Origin: Bradyrhizobium sp. NFR13
GTDB taxonomy: Bacteria > Pseudomonadota > Alphaproteobacteria > Rhizobiales > Xanthobacteraceae
Assembly (NCBI RefSeq): GCF_900114605.1
Contig: NZ_FOTP01000003.1
Coordinates: forward strand, 833,501-897,500
Length of the DNA stretch: 64,000 bases
Reading direction: 5' to 3'
Shown here piece by piece: positions 35,920 through 46,630 of the stretch (the first letter of the stretch is position 1; each line of letters begins with the position of its first letter). The position numbers and the translations under genes were made by a program. The notes under the pieces are model-generated. The model saw only the letters and a list, made by a program, of their open reading frames with translations. It did not search any database and was not told the origin of the DNA.

Positions 35920-36866
35920 TACCGGCGGCCTTTCCTCCCTGGACACGCGCTGAAACGCTCGGCGCATCGGTGCCGGAATTCGCCTCGTTCCAGGATGAGC
36001 CACCGCAGATGAGCAGCGGCACTGTGGGCAAGACGGGCTTCCTCCGTCTGGGCTTCGAGCACCGCTCCGGCGAAACGATCCTGGCAAATCTGGAACGCCG
36101 GGCTCCCTACATGGTACAGCGCGCGTTGCATTGCGACGAACAAATGCCAAGCTTGGCCTACGTGTTCCTGATCACCACCACGGGCTGCTTGCTGCAGGGA
36201 GACAGACTCGCCCTGGACATCATCCTTCGTCCGCGCGCGCAAGCACACATCACCTCCCAGTCCGCGACCAAGATCCATGCGATGGACGCCAACTATGCGG
36301 CGCAAAGCCAAACTATTACACTTGCGGATGACGCATACCTTGAATTTCTTCCCGATCCTGTGATTCCGCACCGGCACTCACGATTTATCAGCGACACACA
36401 AATCTCCATCGCCCCATCGGCCACATTGCTTCTTTCGGAGATCATTCAACCCGGCCGAAAGCACCATCATCCGGACGAGTGCTTCGGAGCAACTGTGTTC
36501 TCGATATCGACGACAGCTGCACGCCTCGATGGTCGCCCCCTATTCGCAGAGAAGCTCGTAATCGAGCCGCGGCGATATGTGATGCGGCAGACCGGCGTGA
36601 TGGACTCCTTTGATGTGTTCGCCAACGTGATCCTGTGCGCTCCCAAGGACAAGGCAGACCGTATCCACGAACGTGCGGGTGCCGATGTAAATCTTGCCGA
36701 GGGTGTTGCGTTCGGTGCTTGTCGTTTGCCCAATGACGCCGGTCTGATTTTCAAGGTGCTGGGCCGTGAGACCGCGCAGGTGAAAGCCAAGGTACGCGAG
36801 TTCTGGAGCGTGGTACGCCAGGAGATCATCGGCGCCGCGCTACCTCCGCCCTATCTATGGCGCTAA
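35916..36866 (+). CDS. ureD: Urease accessory protein UreD
   Basis: A 316-residue UreD (UreH in Helicobacter), the scaffold joining apo-urease to UreFG. Typical segments are [28 protein letters not shown] and [16 protein letters not shown]. The ATG overlaps the ureG stop. In most alphaproteobacteria ureD comes first in the operon; here it is last, as in some Firmicutes clusters. Confidence 0.93.
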   Translation: MIPAAFPPWTRAETLGASVPEFASFQDEPPQMSSGTVGKTGFLRLGFEHRSGETILANLERRAPYMVQRALHCDEQMPSLAYVFLITTTGCLLQGDRLALDIILRPRAQAHITSQSATKIHAMDANYAAQSQTITLADDAYLEFLPDPVIPHRHSRFISDTQISIAPSATLLLSEIIQPGRKHHHPDECFGATVFSISTTAARLDGRPLFAEKLVIEPRRYVMRQTGVMDSFDVFANVILCAPKDKADRIHERAGADVNLAEGVAFGACRLPNDAGLIFKVLGRETAQVKAKVREFWSVVRQEIIGAALPPPYLWR

Positions 36867-36928
36867 CGATCGACGGTTCCAGCAGGTGATCTCCAACAGC
36901 AGGTGCCGACACGTTCAGGGAGCCAACA

Positions 36929-37945
36929 ATGAAAGAGATCCCGGGAAAGTGGGAGAGCTTCTCCGCCTCGTCAGGAATAGTGCGGTTCCTGGACATCAAT
37001 TTGCGCAGCATCGGCCAAGTCATGTTTCAGGACAATCCACTAACCGGGCTTCTCTTTCTAGTCGCGATCGCCTGGGGTTCATACGCAGCTGGTGTTCCCC
37101 GGGTGGCAATTGCCGGCGTCGTCGCTGTTGTCGTGGCAAATCTAACGGCCCAATGGCTTAACGCTGATAGAGCGTCGTTCCATTCGGGGCTCTATGGATA
37201 TAACGGCATCCTTGTCGGACTCGCGTTAGCGACATTTCTATCTCCGAACGCACTCATGTGGGTCTATGTGGTGTTGGGGGCGTCAGTTTCGGTCATCGCG
37301 ATGCTCGGGACTGCCAATGCCGTCAAACCGTGGGGGCTCTCCAGTCTCACATTTCCATTCGTGCTCACGACGTGGCTCCTTCTCTTGGCCACGTATGGAT
37401 TTTCCGGCCTCGTAGGAGCTGCACTACCGGCCGGCGACGTTGTCGCTGCATTTCAATCCTACGAGGCTAGCCCACTCAAGCTGATCGACCTCCTGCAGGG
37501 CGTGCTTCAAAGCATTTCACAGGTCTTCCTGAAGGCGAACGGCGTGGCAGCCCTTCTGCTACTCGTTGGCCTGGCTGTGAACTCGTTGGCGGCCGCCGCA
37601 TTTGCTCTCGCCGGCGCGACACTGGCAGTTCTGGCGGCCCACCTCTTCGGCGCTGAAAGCGAACTGATCACCGGCGGCCTTCTCGGTTTCAGTCCCGTTC
37701 TGACGGCTATTGCGCTCGGTGCCGTGTTCTACAGACCAAGCTGGCGCGTAGCGATCTACGCCATGCTGGGCACGCTGGTTACGGTCATCGCGCAAGCAGC
37801 ACTGAACGTCGCCCTGACGCCACTCGCCATCCCTGCGCTTACCGCACCTTTTGTGCTCGTCACATGGATATTCCTTCTTCCACGCCAGTGTTTCGAGCCA
37901 GCATCGACCGCAACAGACGAAGCCGCGGCAACGCGCGCAAGCTAG
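36929..37945 (+). CDS. Urea channel/transporter, UT (SLC14) family
   Basis: A 338-residue membrane protein with about ten helices. The UT signature LYGYNGILVGLALATFL lies near residue 90. Two homologous halves with repeated LTFPFVLTTWLLLLATY and LTAPFVLVTWIFLLP segments are visible, as in SLC14/Yut channels. It brings urea to the urease encoded just upstream (62-base gap). Confidence 0.9.
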   Translation: MKEIPGKWESFSASSGIVRFLDINLRSIGQVMFQDNPLTGLLFLVAIAWGSYAAGVPRVAIAGVVAVVVANLTAQWLNADRASFHSGLYGYNGILVGLALATFLSPNALMWVYVVLGASVSVIAMLGTANAVKPWGLSSLTFPFVLTTWLLLLATYGFSGLVGAALPAGDVVAAFQSYEASPLKLIDLLQGVLQSISQVFLKANGVAALLLLVGLAVNSLAAAAFALAGATLAVLAAHLFGAESELITGGLLGFSPVLTAIALGAVFYRPSWRVAIYAMLGTLVTVIAQAALNVALTPLAIPALTAPFVLVTWIFLLPRQCFEPASTATDEAAATRAS

Positions 37946-37965
37946 ATCTCTTTTTGGAAGCACAC

Positions 37966-38052
37966 ATGTCTGACCCAGGTTTCATAGTGTTCCAGGACAC
38001 ACGCGGACATTGTCGTGTCCTGGATTTCAAGTTGTTGCCGGTGGAGAACTGA
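37966..38052 (+). CDS. 28-residue ORF preceding the GntP permease
   Basis: A 28-codon ORF (MSDPGFIVFQDTRGHCRVLD and onward) with GGAAG five bases before its ATG. Its stop is four bases before the permease start codon. It contains a strong hairpin (37991-38024). The position suits a leader peptide, or a small protein translationally coupled to the permease. I do not recognise the sequence. A fortuitous ORF is possible at this length. Confidence 0.45.
   Translation: MSDPGFIVFQDTRGHCRVLDFKLLPVEN
37991..38024 (+). repeat. Perfect 10-base inverted repeat inside the small ORF
   Basis: TCCAGGACAC (37991-38000) is exactly complementary to GTGTCCTGGA (38015-38024), with a 14-base loop. No T run follows, so it is not a plain terminator. 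In RNA it would form a stable hairpin 32 bases before the permease start codon. Confidence 0.7.
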
Positions 38053-38055
38053 ACG

Positions 38056-39501
38056 ATGGGACTCGTCGGAATACTGCTCGGCCTCGCTTTGATGATGTGG
38101 CTTGCCTATCGAGGGTGGACCGTACTCATCGTAGCACCGGTGGCTGCCCTCCTGGCTGCTGCAATTTCAGGCGAGCCGCTTCTCGCGCATTGGACACAGA
38201 CCTTCATGGGCGGTGCCGGCAGATTCGTTACGCAGTGGTTTCCCATGTTTCTGCTTGGCGGGCTATTTGGCAAGCTGATGGATGACAGCGGGTCGATCAC
38301 CTCGATCGCGCGTTTCCTGACTGAACGGTTGGGAACACGCCGCACGATGCTCTCGGTGGTGCTGGCTTCGGCCGTGGTTACCTATGGCGGCGTCAGCGTC
38401 TTTGTTGCCTTTTTCGTACTGGTCCCCATGGCAAAGGAAATGTTCCGGGCCGCGGACATCCCTCGCCGATTAATGCCGGCGACCATCGGTCTCGGGGCGT
38501 TCACGTTCACGATGTCGGCAATGCCCGGAACCCCGTCCGTCAACAATGCCATTCCAATGCCGTACTTCGGCACAACCGCTTTCGCGGCGCCCGGTCTGGG
38601 CATCATCGCATCGATCATCATTATGGTTATTGGCATGTGGTGGCTCCGCCGCGCAGAGGCAGCCGCACGCAATGCCGGCGAGGGTTATGGCAGGGGTCCG
38701 GAAGAGTCTCCCGCCATCGACGAGACGGTTCGCGTACAGGCGACAGCGGCCGGTGATTTTGATCCAGCGGAAATTCAGCATGGCGGGCACAGTGCCAGCC
38801 TGCCGCCCATTATTATCGCCGCATTGCCGCTCGCCGTCGTCATCTGCACCAACTTCCTGATGTCGCTGGTTGTCCTCCCGCGGCTGGATTTTTCCTTCCT
38901 GGCCAAAGAGGCGTGGGGTGAGACCACGATCGGAGCGGTGGCCGGCGTCTGGTCGGTTGTTATTGCGCTCGCGGCTGCGACTCTGACCGTTATTGTTTTC
39001 AACTTCAGGCGTTTCCCGGCGCTGCGCGGAAGTTTGGATGCGGGTGCCGTTTCCTCTGTGTTACCGATCCTGACGATTGCCAGTCTCGTTGGCTTCGGCG
39101 CTGTCGTTGCGGCTCTGCCCGCATTCGCAGACGTGCGTGACGCGTTACTCTCGGTTGGCGGCGGCCCCCTTATCTCTCTCACGATCGCCGTGAACGCGCT
39201 CGCCGGACTCACCGGCACCGCCTCCGGGGGAATGGCAATCGTGCTCAATATACTTGGCGACACCTTTATGCAGCTCGCCGCTGAGCACGGAATCGATCCT
39301 GCGCTGATGCATCGCGTGACCACGATTGGCGCCGGTACGCTCGACGCCCTGCCACACAACGGCACAGTCCTGTTGCTGCTTCAGATCAGCGGGCTGACCC
39401 ACAGGGAGAGCTATTTCGATATGGTGATGACCGTGATCGTCACCTGCATCATTGCACTTGCTGCGGTGCTTACACTGGGAACGATGTTTGGTTCATTTTG
39501 A
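38056..39501 (+). CDS. GntP-family permease
   Basis: A 481-residue permease with 12-14 helices, of the gluconate:H+ symporter (GntP) family. The conserved segments are WFPMFLLGGLFGKLMDDSGS, VFVAFFVLVPMAKEMF and, near the end, LTGTASGGMAIVLN and DALPHNGTVLLLL. The substrate (gluconate or another hydroxy acid) cannot be told. It follows the urea transporter by 110 bases, with no sugar-acid catabolic gene nearby. Confidence 0.87.
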   Translation: MGLVGILLGLALMMWLAYRGWTVLIVAPVAALLAAAISGEPLLAHWTQTFMGGAGRFVTQWFPMFLLGGLFGKLMDDSGSITSIARFLTERLGTRRTMLSVVLASAVVTYGGVSVFVAFFVLVPMAKEMFRAADIPRRLMPATIGLGAFTFTMSAMPGTPSVNNAIPMPYFGTTAFAAPGLGIIASIIIMVIGMWWLRRAEAAARNAGEGYGRGPEESPAIDETVRVQATAAGDFDPAEIQHGGHSASLPPIIIAALPLAVVICTNFLMSLVVLPRLDFSFLAKEAWGETTIGAVAGVWSVVIALAAATLTVIVFNFRRFPALRGSLDAGAVSSVLPILTIASLVGFGAVVAALPAFADVRDALLSVGGGPLISLTIAVNALAGLTGTASGGMAIVLNILGDTFMQLAAEHGIDPALMHRVTTIGAGTLDALPHNGTVLLLLQISGLTHRESYFDMVMTVIVTCIIALAAVLTLGTMFGSF

Positions 39502-39579
39502 CGACGGTAGTTACCGCGACTTTGAAAGATTGTTCGGGCGAATGCCCCTCGTCAGTATCGACCAGTAGAGTTTCAACGG

Positions 39580-39626
39580 CCCCATAGGTGGCCGCGACCG
39601 ATGCAGCCCCAGTTGAATATATGGGG
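39580..39626. repeat. Interrupted inverted repeat upstream of hdeD
   Basis: CCCCATA (39580-39586) and TATGGGG (39620-39626) form a seven-base inverted repeat around 33 bases, about 100 bases before the HdeD-like start. It may be chance, a paired operator, or a weak RNA stem. Nothing else was seen in the 39502-39728 gap. Confidence 0.25.
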
Positions 39627-39728
39627 ACATTCCCGCCCCGTCGCTCAGGGTTTTGTCGGATATCGACATTGCGGATCGGAAGATACCATCCAAAGCCTGC
39701 CGATCATCACGCGGATCAGGAGCTTGGC

Positions 39729-40286
39729 ATGACAGTCTATGATCGCCAATCCGACATCGAGGCCCTGGGTCCGCCTCCACTCTGGGCTTGCGCGCTACTC
39801 GGCATCGTGATGATCGCCGCCGGAATCCTCGCACTCGGCGACGTCGCGTTCGCGACCATCATCAGCGTCAAACTGATCGGGCTGACGGCGATCGCAGTCG
39901 GCGCGTTCGAGATCATACATGCGTTCTGGACCAGGGGATGGGGCGGCTTCCATTGGCAGATGATCCTTGGCGCGCTCTATCTCGCTTTCGGACTTGTGCT
40001 ACTCACGCAGCCGACGTCCGGCGCCCTGATCCTGACCTATTTCCTCGGCGCCATGCTGCTCGCGTCAGGCGCCATTCGGTGCTTGCTGAGTTTCGCGCAT
40101 TGGCGACAGAACGGCTGGATGATGCTGATCTCCGGCATCTTCGGATTGGTCGCCGGCGCTCTGATCCTGTTCAGTTTTCCCACCGTCAGTGTCTGGGCGC
40201 TGGGATTCCTGCTTGGCGTCGACCTGATTTCGCATGGCCTGGCGTGGTTGCTCTATGCGGTTCAATCCGTGCGGAGGACTGCGTAA
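39729..40286 (+). CDS. HdeD-like acid-resistance membrane protein (DUF308)
   Basis: A 185-residue membrane protein with six helices arranged as DUF308 repeats (GIVMIAAGILALGDVAF, LGALYLAFGLVLLTQP, LISGIFGLVAGALILFSFP). HdeD in Escherichia coli gives acid resistance at high cell density. The ATG has AGGAG eight bases upstream; the in-frame region before it is not conserved-looking. It is close to urease, which also counters acid. Confidence 0.87.
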   Translation: MTVYDRQSDIEALGPPPLWACALLGIVMIAAGILALGDVAFATIISVKLIGLTAIAVGAFEIIHAFWTRGWGGFHWQMILGALYLAFGLVLLTQPTSGALILTYFLGAMLLASGAIRCLLSFAHWRQNGWMMLISGIFGLVAGALILFSFPTVSVWALGFLLGVDLISHGLAWLLYAVQSVRRTA

Positions 40287-40298
40287 CTAAAAGAGGAG

Positions 40299-40763
40299 AT
40301 GACGATGGAGACTCCCACCCGCCGAGCTTTCCTGGCACTTGCTCAGAATGCTATTGCCGCCGCGGCGATCGGTACCATCGGTACTCGTTTCATTGAGACT
40401 GCGGAAGCGATGCCGGTCCCACCTGATCTGGGTCTAGCCGGCAAACCGTCTGACCTTGCGGCTCAAGCCCAGTGGTGGGGACCGCAGCCTGCTCCAGGTT
40501 GGGGGCCCGGCTGGGGAGTTGGCCCGGGCTGGGGTCGGCCGGCACCGCGCACGCGCCGCTGGGTTTGCTGGTGGGATCGCGGTCGTCGCCGATGCGGATG
40601 GCAATGGGGACCACCGAGCGCCCCCGGTTGGGGCGCCGCTCCCGGCTGGGGCACTCCCGGTTGGGGCCCAGCCCCTGGCTGGGGTCACCCGCGCCCGCGC
40701 AGGCATCGCTGGGTTTGCTGGTGGCATCGCGGTCGTCGTCATTGCGGATGGCGGTGGGACTAG
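40299..40763 (+). CDS. Tat-exported Trp/Gly/Pro-rich repeat protein
   Basis: A 154-residue protein. The N terminus has a twin-arginine motif (TRRAFLAL) and a hydrophobic stretch to about residue 35. The mature part has repeated PGWG units and two copies of a block reading RRWVCWWDRGRRRCGW and HRWVCWWHRGRRHCGW, each with a Cys pair and many Arg and Trp. It is 12 bases after the HdeD gene. It may be an envelope protein binding anions, lipids or metals; no function is known to me. Confidence 0.75.
   Translation: MTMETPTRRAFLALAQNAIAAAAIGTIGTRFIETAEAMPVPPDLGLAGKPSDLAAQAQWWGPQPAPGWGPGWGVGPGWGRPAPRTRRWVCWWDRGRRRCGWQWGPPSAPGWGAAPGWGTPGWGPAPGWGHPRPRRHRWVCWWHRGRRHCGWRWD
40556..40760 (+). repeat. Pair of direct repeats encoding the VCWW block
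   Basis: About 50 bases at 40556-40610 recur at 40706-40758 with few differences; both contain CGCTGGGTTTGCTGGTGG followed by ATCGCGGTCGTCG. They encode the two WVCWW-RGRR-CGW modules, so the gene grew by internal duplication. GC-rich PGWG codon repeats lie between. Confidence 0.8.
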
Positions 40764-40847
40764 GAACACCCTCTCGCAATCCAATTCATCAACGGCAGAT
40801 TTGTCATGAAGACTGCGCAAGCTTTTACCCAAGTGATGGAGGGAACC

Positions 40848-41090
40848 GTGCGCAGCAAGAACCGATGGCTTCTTGCCGCCGTGCTGGCAGCTCTTCTCGC
40901 TGGGGCAACCTGGTACTGCGTATCGGTATGGCAAGCGGCGCTATCAATGCCACCTTACGGCAATATCATCATGGGAGTCGCCGCCATACTGGCTCTCGTC
41001 GCCGGGTGCGGCCTGATCACGCTCATATTCTACACCCATCGCAAGGGTTACGACGAGGCTGCACGCAGCAATCGGCCCACGCGAGAGTGA
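40848..41090 (+). CDS. Small two-helix membrane protein
   Basis: An 80-residue protein with two hydrophobic helices (WLLAAVLAALLAGATWYCV and IIMGVAAILALVAGCGLITL) and a charged C terminus. A GTG start at 40848 has GGAGG five bases upstream; an ATG at 40806 would add 14 residues. I do not recognise the family. It lies just ahead of the efflux operon and may be its first gene. Confidence 0.55.
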   Translation: MRSKNRWLLAAVLAALLAGATWYCVSVWQAALSMPPYGNIIMGVAAILALVAGCGLITLIFYTHRKGYDEAARSNRPTRE

Positions 41091-41162
41091 GCGAGGTCTA
41101 AAAGGTCTTCGAAGAGTACTGGCCCTGCGGTTCTTTTCCGAACTCGAGGCAAGGAGTGCAAG

Positions 41163-42407
41163 ATGTACCTTGCCAAGGTCTCGTTCAGACTGCTCGCGGC
41201 GAGCCTTGTCACGATTACGACCGGCGGAGCGGGCTTGACCCAGCCAGCTCCGACCGGTCCGCCCGCGGTCGGGGTGATCGAAGCGACCAGACGACCGATC
41301 ACCGAGACCAGCGAATTCCTCGGGCGGATTGAAGCGATCAATCGGGTCAACGTCGTCGCTCGCGTCACCGCGTTTCTGGAACGCCGCCTGTTCGAGGAGG
41401 GCGCCGAGATCAAGAAAGGCGATCAGCTCTATCAACTTGAGCGTGGTCCCTTCCAAGCCGATCTCGCATCGAAGCAGGCGCAGGTGGCACAGCTCCAGGC
41501 AACACTCGAGAATGCCAGGCTGACGACCGAGCGCGCGCGCACCCTGCTCGGCGGGCCAGCAGGGCAACAGTCAACTTACGACGCGGCCGTCGCGAACCAG
41601 CGCAGCCTCGAAGCGCAGGTCCAGGCCGCTGAGGCGCAGGTCCAGGCGTCCCGGATCAATCTCGACTACACCATGATCAGCGCGCCGATCGACGGCAAGA
41701 TCGGTCGTACGGCAGTGACAGAAGGTAACGTCGTCGGTCCAAGCTCGGGCGTATTGACCACAATCGTCAGCCAGGACCCGATGTATGTCACCTTTCCAGT
41801 GCCGCTGCGCCAGGGGCTGGAACTGCGCGAACGATACGGACCGCAAGGCGGCCTGGAAGCAGTGGTGATCAGGCTCCGGCTGCCTGATGGCCGCATGTAT
41901 GGCCAATCCGGCAAGCTGAACTTCGTCGACAATACCATTGCGCAAAACACCGACACGATCACCGTGCGGGGCGAGATCGTCAATCCGATCCTACGTGCCC
42001 CGTCCGTAGCGGGCGTTACAGTTCACGAGCTGACCGACGGCGAATTCGTCACTGTCGTGCTCGAAGGCGTCCAACCGATCGAGGTACTGGCGATCCCGCG
42101 CTCGGCGGTCCTTTCCGACCAGCAGGGCGATTACGTTCTCGCGGTCGGTCCCGACAACAAGGCCGAGCAGCGCCGTATCCAACTCGGGCAATCGACTCCA
42201 ACCATCGCCTCCGTCATCAGCGGCCTTGCCGTTGGCGACAAGGTGATCGTCGAGGGCCTGCAGCGGGCTCGCCCCGGTCAGGCCGTATCGCCGGGACCGG
42301 CAGGTCCGCAGATTCTGTCGAGTATGAAGGCCACCGCCGGTGAGGCGACTCCGCAAGCGGATCGCGGCGCCTCCGGCAAGACACATCCGGTGGACAACAA
42401 GCCATGA
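41163..42407 (+). CDS. RND efflux periplasmic adaptor (AcrA/MexA-like)
   Basis: A 414-residue membrane-fusion protein. Sec signal at residues 1-30 without a lipobox Cys, barrel-sandwich halves ([21 protein letters not shown], near 60, and [20 protein letters not shown], near 170), a helical hairpin between them, and a C-terminal beta-barrel (ALVPRSAV-like [20 protein letters not shown]). It links the RND pump to an outer-membrane channel, which is not encoded here. AGGAG sits seven bases before the ATG. Its stop overlaps the pump gene start (ATGA). Confidence 0.92.
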   Translation: MYLAKVSFRLLAASLVTITTGGAGLTQPAPTGPPAVGVIEATRRPITETSEFLGRIEAINRVNVVARVTAFLERRLFEEGAEIKKGDQLYQLERGPFQADLASKQAQVAQLQATLENARLTTERARTLLGGPAGQQSTYDAAVANQRSLEAQVQAAEAQVQASRINLDYTMISAPIDGKIGRTAVTEGNVVGPSSGVLTTIVSQDPMYVTFPVPLRQGLELRERYGPQGGLEAVVIRLRLPDGRMYGQSGKLNFVDNTIAQNTDTITVRGEIVNPILRAPSVAGVTVHELTDGEFVTVVLEGVQPIEVLAIPRSAVLSDQQGDYVLAVGPDNKAEQRRIQLGQSTPTIASVISGLAVGDKVIVEGLQRARPGQAVSPGPAGPQILSSMKATAGEATPQADRGASGKTHPVDNKP

Positions 42408-45400
42408 TATCTGCCGTCTTCATCGATCGTCCGCGACTTGCGATGGTGATCGCCCTCATCATCACCATCGCCGGCGCGCTGGCGCTGATGCAGATTCCGG
42501 TGGCGCAATTTCCGGACATCGTGCCGCCGCAGGTCACGGTCGCCGGCACCTTCCCCGGCGCTTCTGCCGAGGTCGTTGAGAGCAGCGTCGCCCAGCCCCT
42601 GGAAGCGCAGATTATCGGCGTCGACCGCGCGCTCTACATGAAATCGACCAGCGCCAATGACGGTAGCTACACATTGACGGTTTCGTTCGCGCTAGGCACC
42701 AATCCCGACATCAATACAGTCAATGTCAACAATCGCGTGCAGAGCGCCCTGTCGCAATTGCCGACCGAAGTGCAGCAGCAGGGGCTGACGGTACAGAAGA
42801 GATCCTCATCGATTCTGCAATTCCTCGTGCTCTACAGCGCCGACGGCCAGCAGGATCCGCTGTTCATCACCAACTACGCCATCATCAACGTGCTCGATGC
42901 GATCGCGAGTACACCGGGCGTGGGCCAGGCGAATCTGTTCGCCAAGATGAACTATTCGATGCGGATCTGGTTCGATACGCAGCGGCTCACCAGCCTCAAC
43001 CTCACACCGTCGGATGTCATCGCCGCGATCCGCACGCAAAGTGTCCAGGCGCCGGTCGGCCGCATCGGCGCGCGGCCGATCAGCGATGACCAGCAATTCC
43101 AGTTCAACGTACAGACCCTCGGCAGGCTCGCCACCGTCGATCAATTCGCCAATATCGTACTGCGCGCCAATCCGGACGGTTCGTCATTGCTGGTGAAGGA
43201 CGTCGCCCGTGTCGAGATGGGCGCGCAAAACCTCGACAGCGAAGCGCGGATCGATGGGCGCGCGGCGGTGCCGATCGCAATCTATCTGGCACCGGGTGCC
43301 AATGCCGTAACCACCGCGCAGGCGGTCGCGACTACGATGCAGCGCCTGTCCAAGCGATTTCCAACCGGGCTCAGCTACCTCGTGCAATACGACTCCACGA
43401 GCTTTGTGCGGGATACCATCACGGAGGTGTTGCGAACGCTGGGCGAGGCCTTCGTCCTGGTCGTGATTGTCGTCTATCTCTTCCTCGGCAATCTCCGCGC
43501 CACCGTGATCCCGGCTATTGCCGTTCCCGTCAGCTTGATCGGCACCTTCGCCGTCCTGCTGGTGCTGGGCTATTCGGCCAACACGGTATCCCTGCTGGCT
43601 ATGGTGCTCGCCATCGGCATCGTCGTGGACGACGCAATTGTCGTCGTTGAGAACGTCGAGCGGGTGATGGAGGAAGAGCCAGATCTATCGCCGGCCGAGG
43701 CCAGTAAAAAGGCCATGACGCAGATCACCGCGCCGATCATCGCGATCACGCTGGTGCTGCTCTCCGTGTTCGTGCCGATCGCATTCATTCCCGGCATCTC
43801 CGGCACACTGTTTCGTCAGTTTGCAGTGACGATCAGCGCCGCCATGATGATTTCGGCGCTGAATGCATTGACACTGTCGCCTGCATTATGTGCGCTGTTC
43901 CTGCGTCACACCGCCCCCAGGCGCGGCATCATAGGCCGTGTCCTCGGCGGCATCGACTGGCTGCGCGATCGCTACAGTAGCGGCGTGCGCCGGCTGGTGC
44001 GCGTGGCAGGCCTCTCCCTACTGCTCGTCGCCGTCTTCGCGGCCAGCATCTTCGGTATGTCGCTGATCACGCCAACGGGGTTCCTCCCCGAGGAAGACCA
44101 GGGCGCTTTCTTCACCTCGGTGCAACTGCCGGACGGCGCGTCGGTGGCACGAACCAGCGAAGTCACCCAACAGGTCGAAGATATCCTGAAGCAGATGCCC
44201 GCCGTCGATCACGTCCTTGCCATCATCGGCTTTTCCCTGCTCGACGGCGCATCCGAGCCGAACAGCGCGCTGGTGGTCACGCGCCTGAAGCCGTTTGCCG
44301 ATCGCAAGTCAGCAACAGATTCTGCGCAAGCGCTGATCCGGCAAACCTTCGCGGCCGGCGCGCAGATCCGACAGGCCAACATATTGCCGTTCAACCTGCC
44401 GCCGATCATCGGGCTCTCCACCAGCGGCGGGTTCGAATACCAGCTCCAGGCACTGGAAGGACAGAGTCCAGCCGCGATTTCCAGTGTCGCGGGCGCGCTG
44501 ATCGGTGCTGCCAACGCCGATCCACGGCTTGCACGCGTCTTTTCGACCTTCACCGCGACCAATCCATCCATCTATCTCGACATCGACCGCCGCAAGGCAC
44601 AAGCGCTCGGAGTGACAATCAGCGACATCTTCACCGCCCTGCAGGCGACGCTCGGCGGCATCTATGTCAACAACTTCAACCGGTTTGGCCGCACCTGGCA
44701 GGTCAACGTTCAGGGCGAAGCGTTCGACCGCGCTGATATCTCGGACATCTGGCGCATCTATCTGCGCAACGATACCGGCCAGATGGTGCCAATACGATCA
44801 GTCGCCGGCATCAAGATCGTCACCGGACCGCAGGTGATCACCCGCTACAACAACTATCGTTCGGTGACGGTGAATGGCAGTCCGGCGCCCGGCGTCTCGT
44901 CCGGCACTGCGATTGCGGCGATGGCTGACATCTCCAATGCGGTACTGCCTGCGGGCTACAGTTTCGCATGGACCGGCACCGCCTATCAGGAGCAACAAGC
45001 TGCCGGTCAGACCGGTATCGTGCTCGCACTTGCCGTGCTGTTCGCCTATTTATTCCTGGTCGCACTCTATGAGAGCACGATCATCCCTATCCCGGTGCTG
45101 CTGTCGGTCGTCGTCGGCGTGCTCGGGTCCTACATCGGCATCAAGCTCGCAGGCCTCAATCTCGATCTCTACGGCCAGATCGGGCTCGTGGTCCTGATCG
45201 CGCTCGCCGCCAAGAACGGTATCCTCATCGTTGAATTTGCAAAGGAGCAACGCGAAGCGGGCGTGGCGCTCAACGACGCGGCGATCCAGGGCGCACATAT
45301 GCGCTTCCGTGCGGTCATGATGACCTCGGTCGCTTTCATCCTTGGTCTATTACCGCTCGTGATCGCAGCCGGCGCCGCCGAGCTGAGCCGCAGAGCAGTC

Positions 45401-45556
45401 GGCACCGCTGTGTTCGCCGGCATGCTCGCCGCAAGCTCGATCGGGATCTTCATGGTGCCGATGCTCTACGTAACCTTCCAGCGCATGCGCGAGCGCGTGA
45501 AGGGAGCTTCCAAATCAACCAATCAACTGACGCCGCCTGTCGATGAAACGGTCTAG
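42404..45556 (+). CDS. RND multidrug efflux permease (AcrB-like, HAE1)
   Basis: A 1050-residue inner-membrane RND pump with 12 helices. It begins [19 protein letters not shown] like AcrB; the proton-relay Asp pair is visible in [18 protein letters not shown] near residue 405, and [16 protein letters not shown] near 930 carries the relay Lys. Large periplasmic loops follow helices 1 and 7. The substrate range is unknown. It is translationally coupled to the adaptor. Confidence 0.95.
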   Translation: MISAVFIDRPRLAMVIALIITIAGALALMQIPVAQFPDIVPPQVTVAGTFPGASAEVVESSVAQPLEAQIIGVDRALYMKSTSANDGSYTLTVSFALGTNPDINTVNVNNRVQSALSQLPTEVQQQGLTVQKRSSSILQFLVLYSADGQQDPLFITNYAIINVLDAIASTPGVGQANLFAKMNYSMRIWFDTQRLTSLNLTPSDVIAAIRTQSVQAPVGRIGARPISDDQQFQFNVQTLGRLATVDQFANIVLRANPDGSSLLVKDVARVEMGAQNLDSEARIDGRAAVPIAIYLAPGANAVTTAQAVATTMQRLSKRFPTGLSYLVQYDSTSFVRDTITEVLRTLGEAFVLVVIVVYLFLGNLRATVIPAIAVPVSLIGTFAVLLVLGYSANTVSLLAMVLAIGIVVDDAIVVVENVERVMEEEPDLSPAEASKKAMTQITAPIIAITLVLLSVFVPIAFIPGISGTLFRQFAVTISAAMMISALNALTLSPALCALFLRHTAPRRGIIGRVLGGIDWLRDRYSSGVRRLVRVAGLSLLLVAVFAASIFGMSLITPTGFLPEEDQGAFFTSVQLPDGASVARTSEVTQQVEDILKQMPAVDHVLAIIGFSLLDGASEPNSALVVTRLKPFADRKSATDSAQALIRQTFAAGAQIRQANILPFNLPPIIGLSTSGGFEYQLQALEGQSPAAISSVAGALIGAANADPRLARVFSTFTATNPSIYLDIDRRKAQALGVTISDIFTALQATLGGIYVNNFNRFGRTWQVNVQGEAFDRADISDIWRIYLRNDTGQMVPIRSVAGIKIVTGPQVITRYNNYRSVTVNGSPAPGVSSGTAIAAMADISNAVLPAGYSFAWTGTAYQEQQAAGQTGIVLALAVLFAYLFLVALYESTIIPIPVLLSVVVGVLGSYIGIKLAGLNLDLYGQIGLVVLIALAAKNGILIVEFAKEQREAGVALNDAAIQGAHMRFRAVMMTSVAFILGLLPLVIAAGAAELSRRAVGTAVFAGMLAASSIGIFMVPMLYVTFQRMRERVKGASKSTNQLTPPVDETV

Positions 45557-45559
45557 ATC

Positions 45560-46630
45560 ATGGCAAGCAATCGAAAACGCTGGCTGATCGCCCTCCTCGC
45601 CGTGGCCATCGGCGCCGGCGGCTACTTTGCCTGGCAAAAGCTCGGAGGCGACAATCTTCCGCCCGGATTCGCCAGCGGCAACGGCCGTATCGAGGCCGTC
45701 GAGATCGATATCGCGACCAAGGCGCCCGGACGCATCCGGGACATCCTGGCGAGAGAGGGCGATCTGGTCTCGGCGGGGCAGGTGTTGGCACAGATGGACA
45801 CGGTGCAGCTCGAGGCGCAGTACCGTCAGGCCCAGGCGCAGTTGCGGCGTGCCACGATCGGTATCGATACTGCGAAGAGTCTCGTGACCCAGCGCGAGGC
45901 CGAGAAGAAGACGGCGACAGCCGTCATCGCGCAACGCAGCGCCGAACTGGATGCAGCCGATCGAAAGCTGCAGCGCTCGGAGCAACTGATCAGGACCAAC
46001 GCTGTATCGCAGCAGGTGCTCGATGACGACCGTGCTGCTGCCAACGGAGCGAGGGCAGCCGTAGCTGCGGCAGAGGCACAGCTTGCAGCTTCAGAGGCCG
46101 CAATCAGCGCTGCGGGGGCGCAAGTGGTCGATGCCGAGGCAGCCGTCGAGGCGGCGAAGGCCGCCATCGAGAGCATCAAGGCGGATATCACCGATAGCAC
46201 GCTCCGAGCGCCGCGCGACGGCCGCGTCCAGTTCCGTGTGGCCCAGCCGGGAGAGGTCCTCACCGCCGGCGGACGCGTGCTCAACCTCGTCGACCTCAGC
46301 GAGGTCTATATGACCTTCTTCCTTCCGACGGCGCAGGCCGGCCGCGTCGCTATTGGTTCGGAAGTTCGACTCGTGCTCGACGCCGCCCCGCAATGGGTCA
46401 TTCCCGCCAAGGCGACGTTCGTCGCCAATGTTGCGCAGTTCACACCCAAGACGGTTGAGACCGAGGAGGAGCGTCAGAAACTGATGTTCCGCATCAGGGC
46501 ACATATCCCGCCGGATCTGCTGCGGAGAAACATCGAACAGGTCAAGACCGGCCTGCCCGGCCGAGCCTTCATCCGCCTTGATCCGAATGCCGAGTGGCCG
46601 GCGCGGTTGACGGAACATCTGGTCAAATGA
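45560..46630 (+). CDS. HlyD-family adaptor for an ABC exporter (YhiI-like)
   Basis: A 356-residue membrane-fusion protein with one N-terminal helix ([18 protein letters not shown]), a lipoyl/biotinyl-like half ([18 protein letters not shown]), a long alanine-rich coiled coil at about residues 95-210, and a C-terminal barrel. It matches the YhiI adaptor that accompanies RbbA. It starts four bases after the RND gene, and its stop overlaps the rbbA start (ATGA). Confidence 0.9.
   Translation: MASNRKRWLIALLAVAIGAGGYFAWQKLGGDNLPPGFASGNGRIEAVEIDIATKAPGRIRDILAREGDLVSAGQVLAQMDTVQLEAQYRQAQAQLRRATIGIDTAKSLVTQREAEKKTATAVIAQRSAELDAADRKLQRSEQLIRTNAVSQQVLDDDRAAANGARAAVAAAEAQLAASEAAISAAGAQVVDAEAAVEAAKAAIESIKADITDSTLRAPRDGRVQFRVAQPGEVLTAGGRVLNLVDLSEVYMTFFLPTAQAGRVAIGSEVRLVLDAAPQWVIPAKATFVANVAQFTPKTVETEEERQKLMFRIRAHIPPDLLRRNIEQVKTGLPGRAFIRLDPNAEWPARLTEHLVK

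Noticed and set aside
40490..40760. Repeat-rich stretch as CRISPR or tandem satellite
   Set aside because: The repeats are in frame, code for PGWG and WVCWW modules, and have no uniform spacers.
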